Source: a candidate division FCPU426 bacterium (lineage in GTDB: Bacteria; Oederibacteriota; Muellerivitia; Muellerivitales; Muellerivitaceae). From it: a stretch of DNA of 64,000 bases. The stretch lies in assembly GCA_003136635.1 (NCBI GenBank), contig PLFD01000057.1, forward strand, positions 80,135-144,134, in the 5' to 3' direction. Below the pieces are notes generated by a model. The model did not search any database, was not told the DNA's origin, and saw only the letters and a list, made by a program, of their open reading frames with translations. This document shows, piece by piece, positions 34,384-42,833 of the stretch (position 1 is its first letter; every line of letters starts with the position of its first letter). Both the position numbers and the translations under genes were made by a program.

Positions 34384-34782
34384 TCACCACATAGGGTCCC
34401 AAAAGTCATCAGAATCTTTTAAATCATGAGCAAGCTCCCAAGTATTCCCGGTTATACAGTCCATTAAAAAAGTATTCCGCGCAGCTAAACCAGAGGTGAA
34501 TATTAAAAATCTTGGAGTGTTTGGTTTCGTGATTGTAGGTAGTTTTGTAATGTCCATTTCTTGCCAACTCAGATTATCTTTATCATCTTTAACAAGCATT
34601 GATACTTTCCCTGTAAATCTATCTAATCGGAATGTCCATTTAGCTGCGAGCTCCGATTGAACAATTTCATATCTTCCTCCAGTTGGCATAGTTGTTTTTT
34701 GATGCACATTTTCCAAATCTGATTGTGCATGAGCCATTGTTAGAGTCGTATTGAATACTAAGAAAATTAAATATTTTCTCAT
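34384..34782 (-). CDS. Exported protein of unknown function
   Basis: A 132-residue exported protein. The start is ATG 34782 (MRKYLIFLVFNTTLTMAHAQ), preceded by AAAGGG; this gives a clean signal peptide with cleavage after AHA. The mature domain shows two similar strand motifs, KWTFRLDRFTGKVSML and NTFLMDCITGNTWEL. They suggest a beta-propeller-like or WD-blade-like repeat (xxF-LDxxTGxxW). AT-rich. No partner can be identified. Confidence 0.55.
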   Translation of the reverse strand: MRKYLIFLVFNTTLTMAHAQSDLENVHQKTTMPTGGRYEIVQSELAAKWTFRLDRFTGKVSMLVKDDKDNLSWQEMDITKLPTITKPNTPRFLIFTSGLAARNTFLMDCITGNTWELAHDLKDSDDFWDPMW

Positions 34783-34851
34783 TTCGATCCCTTTCCGAAT
34801 AGTTCCTCGATGTGAGCCTGAACCAAGCCGAAACATTTTAAATAAACCTCC

Positions 34852-34975
34852 CAAATTCTACGCTTCCTTCTACGCCGTTCCCCATTTAACTCCTTGCCAC
34901 AGTCTCTCATGGATGAAATAAGCGACGGTCGTGTAAAGATTACTCACAATAACAAACCCGCCAGCCGAATTGGGC
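34852..34975 (-). pseudogene. Partial duplicate of the DUF2061 gene end
   Basis: The minus strand reads AGGFVIVSNLYTTVAYFIHERLW then GVKWGTA and a TAG stop, the same C-terminus as the intact DUF2061 protein at 35803-36033. The DNA match extends past both stop codons. By hand there are about 21 differences in 109 aligned positions. The N-terminal half is missing. The two copies flank the MetF-like gene in direct orientation. Confidence 0.7.
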
Positions 34976-35016
34976 ATGCTCGGCATACTGTCGTAAAACA
35001 ATCCAAGCCCGTTTTT

Positions 35017-35754
35017 TTAAAGTATCCCTTCAAAACAATCCAAGATCGAGGCTTTGATGGGCATGAAATAAGCATTACCGTTCACGGAAGTAATTCGATT
35101 CAAAATAGTTTCGGCAAAATCACGATTCCAACTTAACGTGGGAGCGAAACTTTGAGGAAATATAACTTTGTTTCTCGTCTCCCAATAATTTTTCGAGTTC
35201 AGACTCAAAACCGGTGAAACGCCCCAAAAAACGTCAAAGGATTGGAGCGATTCAGAACAAATGTCAAATAGACGAATGTCGAAAAAAGGCTGCGTAAAAA
35301 AACCATCGGCTCCGGCGTCCCGTTTGGCGTGGACATAATCAAGTTCTTTGTGGATTCCCTGTCGATAAGGATCAAAAGCCGCATAAATCTTGATTCCCGG
35401 TATTTCCTTTTTGAATTTCTTGATAACGTCCAACACGTCGGACGGGTACATCTTCCGGGATATATCTTGGGGAATATCCCCGCTGATCACGATTATTTCT
35501 TTTAAATTATTTTCCGTAAGAAAAGCACCCATCGGTAAAGGTTCGTTCAGGTTAATGTCGACGGCCCGAATGTGGGGTATCGCATTTTCAAAAAAGGGTT
35601 TCACATACCCACAAGCCACCCAGCTTCTCAAATCAAATCGCAATAAATCAGGGATGTTGATGGTGTTCACTTTTTTAAGGTTTTTTGAAATTTTCCCAAC
35701 TTCTTCCAAGACAGACTCTTTATTCCTCGGCACCAATTCCAATGAAATTCTCAT
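35017..35754 (-). CDS. MetF-like methylenetetrahydrofolate reductase family protein
   Basis: A 245-residue TIM-barrel protein resembling short methylenetetrahydrofolate reductases. The N-terminal strand ISLELVPRN keeps the family Glu. VNTINIPDLLRFDLRSW gives the flavin-edge loop, and YVHAKRDAGADGFFTQPFFD matches the MetF motif KxDAGADFxxTQxFFD. It may interconvert methylene- and methyl-tetrahydrofolate, or act on another one-carbon carrier. It is about 40 residues shorter than E. coli MetF. GGGGAG precedes the ATG. It lies in the wHTH-DUF2061 cluster, flanked by two DUF2061 sequences. Confidence 0.65.
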   Translation of the reverse strand: MRISLELVPRNKESVLEEVGKISKNLKKVNTINIPDLLRFDLRSWVACGYVKPFFENAIPHIRAVDINLNEPLPMGAFLTENNLKEIIVISGDIPQDISRKMYPSDVLDVIKKFKKEIPGIKIYAAFDPYRQGIHKELDYVHAKRDAGADGFFTQPFFDIRLFDICSESLQSFDVFWGVSPVLSLNSKNYWETRNKVIFPQSFAPTLSWNRDFAETILNRITSVNGNAYFMPIKASILDCFEGIL

Positions 35755-35802
35755 GGCCAGCTCCCCGTATTTGACTCAAACCACCCAATTCTACCCTTCG
35801 TT

Positions 35803-36033
35803 TTATGCCGTCCCCCATTTAACCCGAAGCCATAGTCTCTCATGGATAAAATAAGCGATGGTCGTATAGATATTGCTGACAATGACGAACCCACCAGCCA
35901 CATTGGTGCTTCCGGTAAAGAGTTTAATGGCGGTAAAGTCCAGAATCATGATGAAGCACCGGTAGGTGATGGCTTTCACCACCGATCTTTTCCAACTCCG
36001 GGTACCCTTCTTTTGTTTCCTGATTTTCCTCAT
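35803..36033 (-). CDS. DUF2061 membrane protein
   Basis: A 76-residue protein of the DUF2061 family. A basic N-terminus (MRKIRKQKKGTRSWKRSVVKAITYR) leads into two helices (CFIMILDFTAIKLFTG and AGGFVIVSNIYTTIAYFIHERLW) and the conserved end RVKWGTA. The YR-x-n-D and YFIHERLW motifs are typical. It has no assigned function, although DUF2061 genes occur near sulfur and nucleotide metabolism. AGGGGAG lies before the ATG. It follows the winged-helix gene by 15 nt. Confidence 0.8.
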   Translation of the reverse strand: MRKIRKQKKGTRSWKRSVVKAITYRCFIMILDFTAIKLFTGSTNVAGGFVIVSNIYTTIAYFIHERLWLRVKWGTA

Positions 36034-36048
36034 TTGGCTCCCCTTTGG

Positions 36049-36453
36049 TTACTTTGGTATGACTCGATAGCGGATACTCCTGCCCCCGCCCAACCGTTCA
36101 ATACGCCCTTCTTTCAACAGCCGGTTGAGGTTATAAGCCAGGGTACTGCGGGATACACCCAACTCGACAGCCAGGTTGCCCGGCACGGCTTCACCCCGGC
36201 TCTGAATGGCAGCCTGGAGAATATCCAAGTCCTGCCAGCTATCCCGATGAAGCTTTCTGCCTTTTTTCCGGTTTTGATAAGCCTCTGTTGCGGGTAAAGG
36301 ATCAGCTTTTACTGCCTTGGGTTGGGATACTTCGTTGGATGGCAGATTGGGTGCCGGAACAATCGGAGGCTGATTATTGGGGGTTTCAGCTTTTGAGCTT
36401 CCAAAGCCGAAAAGGCTTTTGAACAGGTTTTTAGTGGGTTTTTCTTCGGGCAT
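36049..36453 (-). CDS. Winged-helix transcriptional regulator
   Basis: A 134-residue protein. The N-terminal half is a Pro/Ala-rich low-complexity region (FGSSKAETPNNQPPIVPAPN). The C-terminal half (about 70-134) is a winged helix: DLDILQAAIQSRGEAVPGNL, the recognition helix ELGVSRSTLAYNLNRLLKEG, and a wing RIERLGGGRSIRYRV. It probably regulates its own operon: the 280-bp region upstream contains four copies of an 11-13-bp box in two inverted pairs plus several palindromes. Effector unknown. Confidence 0.75.
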   Translation of the reverse strand: MPEEKPTKNLFKSLFGFGSSKAETPNNQPPIVPAPNLPSNEVSQPKAVKADPLPATEAYQNRKKGRKLHRDSWQDLDILQAAIQSRGEAVPGNLAVELGVSRSTLAYNLNRLLKEGRIERLGGGRSIRYRVIPK

Positions 36454-36737
36454 TTCCGACCTCCCTCATCGAATTATTCTTCCAATTATTATTCAGAGTA
36501 AATAAAAATTGGAAGAATGCAACCCCAAAAGTTACGGCCTGTAACTTTCATCTGTCAACTCTCGACAGGGCTTGCCAACCGTCATTCCTATACCGGCCTA
36601 TTCTTCCAATTTTTGTAAAATTCTGACAAACCGGTTATCAGCTGCTGATAACACCGTTATGGCTTGGTGATAAAATTATCGGATTTTTGATTAGGGGATA
36701 ATCAAAATTGGAAGAATAACTAGGTTGCTTGAGGTGT
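36454..36737. promoter_or_regulatory. Palindrome-packed control region
   Basis: TTATTCTTCCAATT occurs at 36474-36487 and, inverted, at 36706-36719. Shorter copies lie at 36599-36611 (same sense) and 36507-36518 (inverted). Between them are a perfect 19-bp palindrome GTTATCAGCTGCTGATAAC (36634-36652), GTTAC-N5-GTAAC (36531-36545) and CTGTC-N7-GACAG (36552-36568). It lies between arsC and the winged-helix gene, so it is a strong candidate operator cluster for the regulator. A MITE-like element with 14-bp ends is the alternative. Confidence 0.65.
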
Positions 36738-37142
36738 TTAACCGATCTTCAAATAAGCCTTCAACCTGCGGCTAATCTCGTCCCGGACTTCCCGGAAGCT
36801 TTGAAGCTTCTCCTCGTCCGTGGCAGCCCCTTTCCCGGGGTCCGGCAGGGGCCAATGCAGGCGCTCGGCGTTGCCCAGAAAGACCGGGCATTCTTCCTCG
36901 GCGCAAAGGGTGATGACCGTATCCACGGTAGAGGGATCAATATCGGTTACCGACTTAGAGTAGTGTTTTGAAATATCGATGCCGATTTCAGCCAAGACCT
37001 TGATGGAATAGGGGTTCACGGTGGCGGGTTTGGACCCAGCGCTTTGAATAAGGCCCTGATCTCCCAGAAGCTGTTTGGCAATGCCTTCGGCCATCTGGCT
37101 TCGGCCCGAATTGGCCACACAAAGAAAAAGTATTCTTTTCAC
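36738..37142 (-). CDS. arsC: Arsenate reductase, thioredoxin-coupled LMW-phosphatase type
   Basis: A 134-residue enzyme reducing arsenate to arsenite in the cytoplasm. The P-loop CVANSGRSQMAEG (Cys9, Arg15) is that of Staphylococcus-type ArsC. The two redox cysteines lie in TLCAEEECPVF. The start is GTG 37142, overlapping the stop of the aquaporin gene by 4 nt (GTGA), so the two are coupled. Spacing between the two shuttle cysteines is shorter than in pI258 ArsC. Thioredoxin would recycle it; TrxB is at 3306. Confidence 0.88.
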   Translation of the reverse strand: MKRILFLCVANSGRSQMAEGIAKQLLGDQGLIQSAGSKPATVNPYSIKVLAEIGIDISKHYSKSVTDIDPSTVDTVITLCAEEECPVFLGNAERLHWPLPDPGKGAATDEEKLQSFREVRDEISRRLKAYLKIG

Positions 37143-37825
37143 GCCTTACTCCTTTTTTTGATGACAGGTGTTAAACGAATGGCCTCGTACAACAAGGCGG
37201 CCCCGACGGCCCCCAAACAAGGGCCAACAACGTAAATCCACATCACGTCCAACCGTCCTTCAAACAAGGCCGGAGCGAATGACCTCGCTGGATTCATGGA
37301 AGCCCCCGTCACCGGGCCGCCCACCCAGGCCGCCAGCATGACCGTACCGCCAATGGCCGCGCCTGCCATGGTGCCGACCGCTCGGGTATCGGTCGCGACC
37401 GCCACAATGACGAACATCAGAAAAAAAGTGAGAATCACTTCCCAGCCAAGCGCCTGTGCCCATGGAACCGCCGGAAACGTAGCACCATAAGTTTGACCAA
37501 CAGGGAGGATGGCTTTCAAAACCACAATGGCCAGCACCGCACCCGTTATTTGGGATGCCCAATAGGCCACAACTTCTTCAAAGGGGAAATGCCTAGCGGC
37601 GGCAAAAGCCAAAGTCACCGCTGGATTAAAATGCGCGCCCGAAATATGGCCCACCGCGTAGATCATGACTGCCACTGCCAGACCAAAAACAACCGCGATG
37701 ACCGTGTGAGAAAGGGTTCCGGGGAACCTTTCAGCGACCATGACGCTCCCGCACCCGGCGAAGACCATGGTAAAAGTCCCTATCAACTCCGCTAATGACT
37801 TCTTCACCAGAACTTTTGAGGACAA
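37139..37825 (-). CDS. MIP-family channel, probable arsenite-conducting aquaporin
   Basis: A 228-residue six-helix aquaporin with two NPA loops, SGAHFNPAVTLAF and TGASMNPARSFAPAL. The filter residues suggest an AqpZ/AqpS-like channel. Directly coupled to arsC and behind a MerR regulator, it matches the known arrangement in which AqpS lets arsenite leak out after ArsC reduction. The start is TTG 37825 (MSSKVLVKKSL), with GGAGAAGG just upstream. An in-frame GTG seven codons later is the alternative. Confidence 0.85.
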   Translation of the reverse strand: MSSKVLVKKSLAELIGTFTMVFAGCGSVMVAERFPGTLSHTVIAVVFGLAVAVMIYAVGHISGAHFNPAVTLAFAAARHFPFEEVVAYWASQITGAVLAIVVLKAILPVGQTYGATFPAVPWAQALGWEVILTFFLMFVIVAVATDTRAVGTMAGAAIGGTVMLAAWVGGPVTGASMNPARSFAPALFEGRLDVMWIYVVGPCLGAVGAALLYEAIRLTPVIKKRSKA

Positions 37826-37835
37826 AGCCTTCTCC

Positions 37836-38216
37836 CTATTTCTTTTTCTTCCCGACCCACCCGCTCAATACAGTCTTGAGTTTTTTCTTCATACCCTGGA
37901 GTTCCTGAATTTTAGTTTCAAACTCATTAATCTTGGCCGTGAATAAATCCACCGTCAGGTCGCAGCAGGGTTCCAGCCCTTTATCCCCGCAACTCATGAT
38001 CTTTTTGATTTCTTTCAGGGTCAGTCCCAAATCCTGGGCTTTACGAATGAAAATCAGTTGGTCTATCGCTTCCGCGGAGTAAGTTCTAAAACCGCCAACG
38101 CTTCGGGAAGGCACTTTGAGCAAACCCTGTTTCTCGTAATAGCGGATGGTATCAATTGACAGTCCGCTCTTTTTAGAAATATGGCCGATTTGCAGGATCG
38201 ATTCGTTGGTTTTCAT
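37836..38216 (-). CDS. MerR-family metal-responsive regulator
   Basis: A 126-residue MerR regulator. The helix-turn-helix and wing read IGHISKKSGLSIDTIRYYEKQGLL. RKAQDLGLTLKEIKKIMSC and a long dimer helix (LFTAKINEFETKIQELQGMKKKL) follow. Cys in MSCGDKGLEPCCDL could form a thiolate metal or arsenic site. The start ATG 38216 has GGAG upstream. The MerR-type promoter (-35/-10 spaced 20 bp around CTGGAGTATACTCCAG) lies 17-48 bp upstream, so it regulates itself and the aqp-arsC genes. Confidence 0.88.
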   Translation of the reverse strand: MKTNESILQIGHISKKSGLSIDTIRYYEKQGLLKVPSRSVGGFRTYSAEAIDQLIFIRKAQDLGLTLKEIKKIMSCGDKGLEPCCDLTVDLFTAKINEFETKIQELQGMKKKLKTVLSGWVGKKKK

Positions 38217-38232
38217 GTTTGACTCCAGGGAG

Positions 38233-38264
38233 AGTATAAAGGCTGGAGTATACTCCAGAGTCAA
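38233..38264 (-). promoter_or_regulatory. MerR-type promoter with 20-bp spacer and operator
   Basis: TTGACT (38259-38264) and TATACT (38233-38238) are 20 bp apart, with the perfect palindrome CTGGAGTATACTCCAG (38243-38258) between them. Long spacing and a central dyad are the hallmark of promoters untwisted by activated MerR proteins; the dyad resembles ZntR/CadR operators. Confidence 0.85.
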
Positions 38265-38304
38265 GGCGGATTTAGTTGAAGAACTTAGAAGTTTCGATTA
38301 AAAA

Positions 38305-38757
38305 TTATTCTTTGGCAGTAGGAGGCTTTAAAGCCAACACTTGCTGAAGTTCGCCTTCCAATTCGTCTTTCGAAATGGCGCCTTCCCACTTAGCAAGAGC
38401 TTTTCCTTTTTTGAATAAAAAAGACGTCGGTACCGCCTGGGACTGGGTGGCCCCGTATAGCTTCGGGCTCTGGTCCACATCCACCCGCACCACTTTCAAG
38501 CGGCCTTTGTATTCCTGGGCCACCTGATCTACCACCCCGCTGTACATGCGGCAGGGGCCGCACCAGGTGGCGAAAAAATCAACCAGCACCGGCAATTTGG
38601 ATTTAATTACTTGGGCTTTGAAATTGCCTTCGTTGACAGTGGGAACCGAAACCGATGGGGCCGCCGGGGAAGCGGATGTCAGTACCTGGGCGAAGCTCTG
38701 TCGAAAACTTAACAGAACCAGCAATGAAACCATCAAAAACGGTTTGAGACATATCAT
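38305..38757 (-). CDS. Exported thioredoxin-like protein
   Basis: A 150-residue exported thioredoxin. The start is ATG 38757, preceded by CGGAGA, which gives the signal sequence MICLKPFLMVSLLVLLSFRQSFA. The mature protein has the redox motif WCGPCR, the cis-Pro loop AVPTSFLFKKGK and normal thioredoxin length. It probably reduces disulfides in the periplasm, possibly of copper- or heme-binding proteins. It follows rpiB by 13 nt and ends the metal-gene cluster. Confidence 0.88.
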   Translation of the reverse strand: MICLKPFLMVSLLVLLSFRQSFAQVLTSASPAAPSVSVPTVNEGNFKAQVIKSKLPVLVDFFATWCGPCRMYSGVVDQVAQEYKGRLKVVRVDVDQSPKLYGATQSQAVPTSFLFKKGKALAKWEGAISKDELEGELQQVLALKPPTAKE

Positions 38758-38770
38758 GAAATTCTCCGAA

Positions 38771-39238
38771 CTATTCCGCCTCATTTTCCAGCTTCAACAC
38801 TTTATCGAGCCGCCGTTTGAACCTTCCGGTTCCGTGATAACGGGCGTTGAGGAAATTTTTGACCAGTTCCCAGGCCAGGGCATATCCGGTCACCCTTCCG
38901 CCCAGACACATGACGTTCATGTTGTCGTCCTCCACGCCCTGGTGGGCGCTGAAGGGGTCGGTGATCAATGCGGACCTGATACCTTTTACTTTGTTTGCCG
39001 CCACACAGGCTCCGACTCCGCTGCCGCAAATGGCCAACCCCCGAAAAACTTTTCCTTCCGCCACAGCCCGTGAAAGGGGCACCACAAAATCCGGATAGTC
39101 GTCATCCGGCACCAAACGAAAGGCTCCGAAATCTTTCACTCCATAACCGGCTGTTTTGAGAAGCGCCGAGATCTTCCCTTTTAATTCGAAACCACCATGG
39201 TCTGCTGCGATGCCGATGACAACTTTGTTCAGTTTCAT
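38771..39238 (-). CDS. rpiB: Ribose-5-phosphate isomerase B / LacAB-type
   Basis: A 155-residue cytoplasmic isomerase that interconverts ribose 5-phosphate and ribulose 5-phosphate in the pentose phosphate route. It shows ADHGGFELKGKI at the N-terminus, the DDDYPDF loop, and the active-site Cys in LAICGSGVGACVAANK. The RpiB length is normal. ATG 39238 has GGAG upstream at 6 nt plus; the in-frame TTG at 39244 is less likely. It lies within a metal cluster, probably by read-through. Confidence 0.9.
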   Translation of the reverse strand: MKLNKVVIGIAADHGGFELKGKISALLKTAGYGVKDFGAFRLVPDDDYPDFVVPLSRAVAEGKVFRGLAICGSGVGACVAANKVKGIRSALITDPFSAHQGVEDDNMNVMCLGGRVTGYALAWELVKNFLNARYHGTGRFKRRLDKVLKLENEAE

Positions 39239-39303
39239 GCCCAACTCCGTTCAAATCTGGATTCAATCAACCCTTTGCCTGATACATTTCCCGATAACAA
39301 CCT

Positions 39304-40053
39304 CTATTGGAGCAGGACGATCCAATTAGGCACGGCCTGGATGATGAAGCCGAGAATGGCAAAAGTGACCCCCACGACGGCCAGCCAGCGCCGCGACAGC
39401 CGGTCCACCTTCCATTCCACCCAGGGTGTGATGTAAGCCACAATAAAGCTGGTGCAGCCGATGGTTAATCCAAACTGCCAGGCTGGGACGAAAGAAAAGG
39501 CCTGGCCCGCCATGGCCGAAGCCAGGTAAACCGCCGCCCAGAAGGAAAGGCCGGCGCCTATGATCCGCAGAAGTGACAGCCAGATATTCTTGGGCTGGAC
39601 AGCCAGATACCGGCAGGCCTTGAGGTTGTCCACCGGAGAGAAACCCAAAAGATAGACCAAGCTATTGAAAATGCCGTAAATCAGAAAAAAGAAAACAAAG
39701 ACCTTCGCGTTAGTGATGGCCGCCAAACCAACGGCTACCGCCAGGGCACGGCTGGAACCCAAAATGATCTCCGTGATCCAATGCCGGGGCTTACCCTTGG
39801 CCCTCACCCGGCGGGCTTCCATGTAAAAGTCGTAACCCAGGTTCACCCCCATGCCCAAGCTGGCGATGAGTCCGAACCTCAGTCCCATTCCCAGGCTATA
39901 GGCCACACCGAAAATAGCCGTGTAAGTCACTACCCGGGTCACCCCGGCCAGAGGACCGTCTTTCCCGCCGAGGATATCGTAGGTCAGGTAAAGGCCGCCT
40001 AGGGCTCCCAGCAAAGACCCGCCTAAATTGCACCAGGCTTCCCAATGTTCCAT
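39304..40053 (-). CDS. Polytopic membrane protein, unknown
   Basis: A 249-residue protein with about seven predicted helices, e.g. VVTYTAIFGVAYSLGMGLRF, VFVFFFLIYGIFNSLVYLLG and LAVVGVTFAILGFIIQAVP. A Gly-rich loop (LGGSLLGALGGLYLTYDILGGKDGP) is near the N-terminus, and the cytoplasmic loop RRVRAKGKPRHW is basic. I do not recognise the family. It lies between a ferredoxin-like protein and rpiB in the metal cluster on the same strand. Confidence 0.6.
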   Translation of the reverse strand: MEHWEAWCNLGGSLLGALGGLYLTYDILGGKDGPLAGVTRVVTYTAIFGVAYSLGMGLRFGLIASLGMGVNLGYDFYMEARRVRAKGKPRHWITEIILGSSRALAVAVGLAAITNAKVFVFFFLIYGIFNSLVYLLGFSPVDNLKACRYLAVQPKNIWLSLLRIIGAGLSFWAAVYLASAMAGQAFSFVPAWQFGLTIGCTSFIVAYITPWVEWKVDRLSRRWLAVVGVTFAILGFIIQAVPNWIVLLQ

Positions 40054-40078
40054 GCCGGCCTTTCCTCAAAACCATTTT

Positions 40079-40327
40079 TTACATTAACCCTTTACCGGTT
40101 TCGCGGGGAGGCCCGATGGAAAGAGCGGCTGAGGGACATTTGGCAACCTGGTCTTTGAGTTCCTGGGTGGTCGCCGCCATGGGGTCAATCCAGGGTTTGC
40201 GGTTCGGATCAAACACGTCGGGCAGTCCCAAAAAACAGGCCCCGGCGTGGATACAAAGTTTGGGTTTCCAAACCACCGAAATTTCGCCGTTGGAATAATG
40301 TTTTGTAATTTCTCTTTTCGATTCCAT
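40079..40327 (-). CDS. YjdI-like (4Fe-4S) mono-cluster protein
   Basis: An 82-residue cytoplasmic protein of the YjdI/Fer4_19 type. The signature ISVVWKPKLCIHAGACFLGLP supplies two Cys, and QVAKCPSAAL a further Cys with Pro, in the usual spacing. AGGGGAGG lies just before ATG 40327, which fixes the start. Function unknown. It is 38 nt after copA and probably co-transcribed, which suggests an iron-sulfur or redox link to copper stress. Confidence 0.8.
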   Translation of the reverse strand: MESKREITKHYSNGEISVVWKPKLCIHAGACFLGLPDVFDPNRKPWIDPMAATTQELKDQVAKCPSAALSIGPPRETGKGLM

Positions 40328-40366
40328 ATTTCCTCCCCTTTCTGAATAAACCAAGTCGCATTGGAA

Positions 40367-42808
40367 TTATAGCTTTATATTCTTTATCCGAAGCGAATTC
40401 AAAATAACCGAAACCGAACTGAAACTCATGGCGGCTCCGGCCAAAACCGGGCTCAGTAAGATTCCAAAAAAAGGATACAACACACCCGCCGCCAGAGGAA
40501 CTCCCAAAGCGTTATAAATAAAGGCGAAGAAAAGATTCTGGTGAATATTCTTCATCGCATAACGGCTCAAACAGATCGCCCGTTCAATACCCTTCAGATC
40601 GCCTTTGACCAACGTCACTCCGGCGCTTTGCATCGCCACATCCGTGCCAGTACCCATAGCGATTCCTACCTGAGCTAGCGCCAAAGCGGGCGCGTCATTC
40701 ACGCCATCTCCCGCCATAGCGACAATGCGGCCTTCGGCTTGCAATTTTTTAACTACATCCACTTTGCCTTCGGGAAGAACTCCCGCCACAACACCATCGA
40801 GGTTGAGTTTCTTGGCGACCGCTTCGGCGGTAGTTTGGCTGTCGCCCGTGACCATCAACACTTTCAGACCCATCTTTTGAAGAGAATCTATTGCCTCAGG
40901 TGTACTGTCTTTGATGGGATCGGCTACTCCTAGCAAACCAGCAATCTTACCTTCGACAACTATAAACATAACGGTCTGACCCTCTAATCGAAGAGACTCG
41001 GCTTTATCTTTAAAGATACCCGCCTCTACTTTTAAATCATCCAATATTTTGACGTTTCCCAAAGCCATCGGACGGCCATCTACCTTGCCCGATACCCCTT
41101 TACCCGTAACCGAATTAAAATTCTGAACATCCGCCAAGGTGATTCCTTTTTGCTTGGCCCCATTAAGCATAGCTTCCGCTAAAGGATGTTCGCTTCCTTT
41201 TTCGAGACTCGCGGCTAGACGCAACAATTCCTCTTCTTTAAAACCATCCGCCGCGACAACTGTTTGAAGTTGAGGTTTGCCCTCAGTCAGGGTGCCTGTT
41301 TTATCGACTAGCAAAGTATCCACTTTTCTCAAGACTTCGAGAGCTTCCGCGTTTTTAAAAAGCACTCCCGCAGTCGCCCCTTTACCCATCGCCACCATGA
41401 CCGCCATGGGGGTCGCTAATCCCAGCGCACAGGGACAGGCGATAATGAGGACCGCGACCGCGTTGACCAAACCGTAAACCATGCGGGGTTGAGGCCCTGC
41501 CAGGGCCCAAACGAGAAAAGTCAAAACCGATACCGCCACCACAATGGGAGCAAAATAAGCCGAAATCGCGTCTGCCAGCTTTTGAATCGGCGCGCGGCTT
41601 CGTTGGGCTTCCGAAACCAATTGAATAATCCTTGAAAGCAAACTTTCGGCACCTACCTTCTCGGCCCGAATCAAAAGTGAGCCGGTGCCGTTAACCGTGG
41701 CGCCCACTACGGGGGAACCGGATTGTTTTTCCACCGGTATAGATTCTCCCGTCACCATGGATTCATCCACTGAACTAGAACCCTCCAAAACCACGCCATC
41801 CACTGGTATCTTTTCCCCAGGCCGGACACGAATCTTGTCGCCTTTTTGAATTTGTTCCAGGGAAACATCTTGTTCGGAACCATCCCTACCCACCAACCGG
41901 GCTTTTTGTGGAGCCAAGTTCAGCAAAGCACGAATTGCCGAACCCGTCCGGCTTCGAGCCTTCAGTTCCATTACCTGGCCCAAAAGCACCAGAACGGTAA
42001 TGGAAGCCGCCGCCTCAAAGTAAACCGGAACTATTCCATTGGAGTCCCGGAAAGTCGCTGGAAAAAGACCGGGCGCGAGACTGGCGACCAGGCTGTAGAG
42101 ATAAGACACGGAAACGCCTAATCCGATCAGGGTGAACATATTTAAGCTTCGATGAACCAGCGATTGCCAGCATTTCATCAAAATCGGCCAACCGCCCCCG
42201 AGAACCACCAGCGTCGATAAAAGAGCTTCGAAATAGGACATGCGATCCATGGGCAAAATCTGTTGTAAGAAAGAACTGTGCAGTAATTCACCGAACATCG
42301 AAACCATGAGCGGCAATGTCAGAATCGCGCTGATCCAAAAACGCCGGGTCATGGAGTTGAGTTCACTTTTGTCTTCAGCGTTGGCCAGAGTAGGCGTAAT
42401 CGGTTCCAACGCCATTCCACACTTGGGACAGTCTTCCGGATGATCCGAAAATACTTCAGGGTCCATGGGACAGAAATAACCAGTCTTAATTGAAGTGGGA
42501 GCAGGTTTGAGTATTGGGACCGGAACCAAAGAAGGGTTCAAGTATTTTTCGGGATCGTTCTTAAATTTTTCCAAACATCCTTTGCCGCAAAAATAATAGG
42601 TTTTGCCGTTTAATTCCAAAACGTTTTTAGCGGTGCTCGGGTCCACTTTCATCTTACAAAGGGGGTCAATTTCTTTGGGTTTAGCTTCAACAACCGGCGC
42701 TTTTAAAACTAAATCCATCCCGCATTTCGGGCATTTGCCCGGCTCCTCGGATGTCACTTCCAGGTGCATCGGACAGCTATAAAGATTTTTTGTCTGTTCT
42801 GGATTCAT
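40367..42808 (-). CDS. copA: Copper-type P1B ATPase with HMBD-YHS-HMBD N-terminus
   Basis: An 813-residue copper-exporting ATPase. In place of the usual HMA domain there are two short heavy-metal-binding repeats (SCPMHLEV...CPKCGMDL, about 10-33; YFCPMDPEV...CPKCGMAL, about 110-135) around a YHS domain (DPLCKMKVD...CLEKFK). CPC in [13 protein letters not shown] (about 456) marks Cu+ transport, and the phosphorylation site is DKTGTLTEG (about 504). The hinge [11 protein letters not shown] is intact. ATG 42808 has GAGG upstream. The YHS protein precedes it in the operon. Confidence 0.93.
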   Translation of the reverse strand: MNPEQTKNLYSCPMHLEVTSEEPGKCPKCGMDLVLKAPVVEAKPKEIDPLCKMKVDPSTAKNVLELNGKTYYFCGKGCLEKFKNDPEKYLNPSLVPVPILKPAPTSIKTGYFCPMDPEVFSDHPEDCPKCGMALEPITPTLANAEDKSELNSMTRRFWISAILTLPLMVSMFGELLHSSFLQQILPMDRMSYFEALLSTLVVLGGGWPILMKCWQSLVHRSLNMFTLIGLGVSVSYLYSLVASLAPGLFPATFRDSNGIVPVYFEAAASITVLVLLGQVMELKARSRTGSAIRALLNLAPQKARLVGRDGSEQDVSLEQIQKGDKIRVRPGEKIPVDGVVLEGSSSVDESMVTGESIPVEKQSGSPVVGATVNGTGSLLIRAEKVGAESLLSRIIQLVSEAQRSRAPIQKLADAISAYFAPIVVAVSVLTFLVWALAGPQPRMVYGLVNAVAVLIIACPCALGLATPMAVMVAMGKGATAGVLFKNAEALEVLRKVDTLLVDKTGTLTEGKPQLQTVVAADGFKEEELLRLAASLEKGSEHPLAEAMLNGAKQKGITLADVQNFNSVTGKGVSGKVDGRPMALGNVKILDDLKVEAGIFKDKAESLRLEGQTVMFIVVEGKIAGLLGVADPIKDSTPEAIDSLQKMGLKVLMVTGDSQTTAEAVAKKLNLDGVVAGVLPEGKVDVVKKLQAEGRIVAMAGDGVNDAPALALAQVGIAMGTGTDVAMQSAGVTLVKGDLKGIERAICLSRYAMKNIHQNLFFAFIYNALGVPLAAGVLYPFFGILLSPVLAGAAMSFSSVSVILNSLRIKNIKL

Positions 42809-42833
42809 CACAATCCTCACTTGCCAAACGGAT

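Noticed and set aside
36474..36719. Plasmid-type iteron origin
   Set aside because: The boxes are inverted pairs rather than direct iterons, and no replication initiator gene is next to them; the winged-helix protein is too small and unlike Rep.
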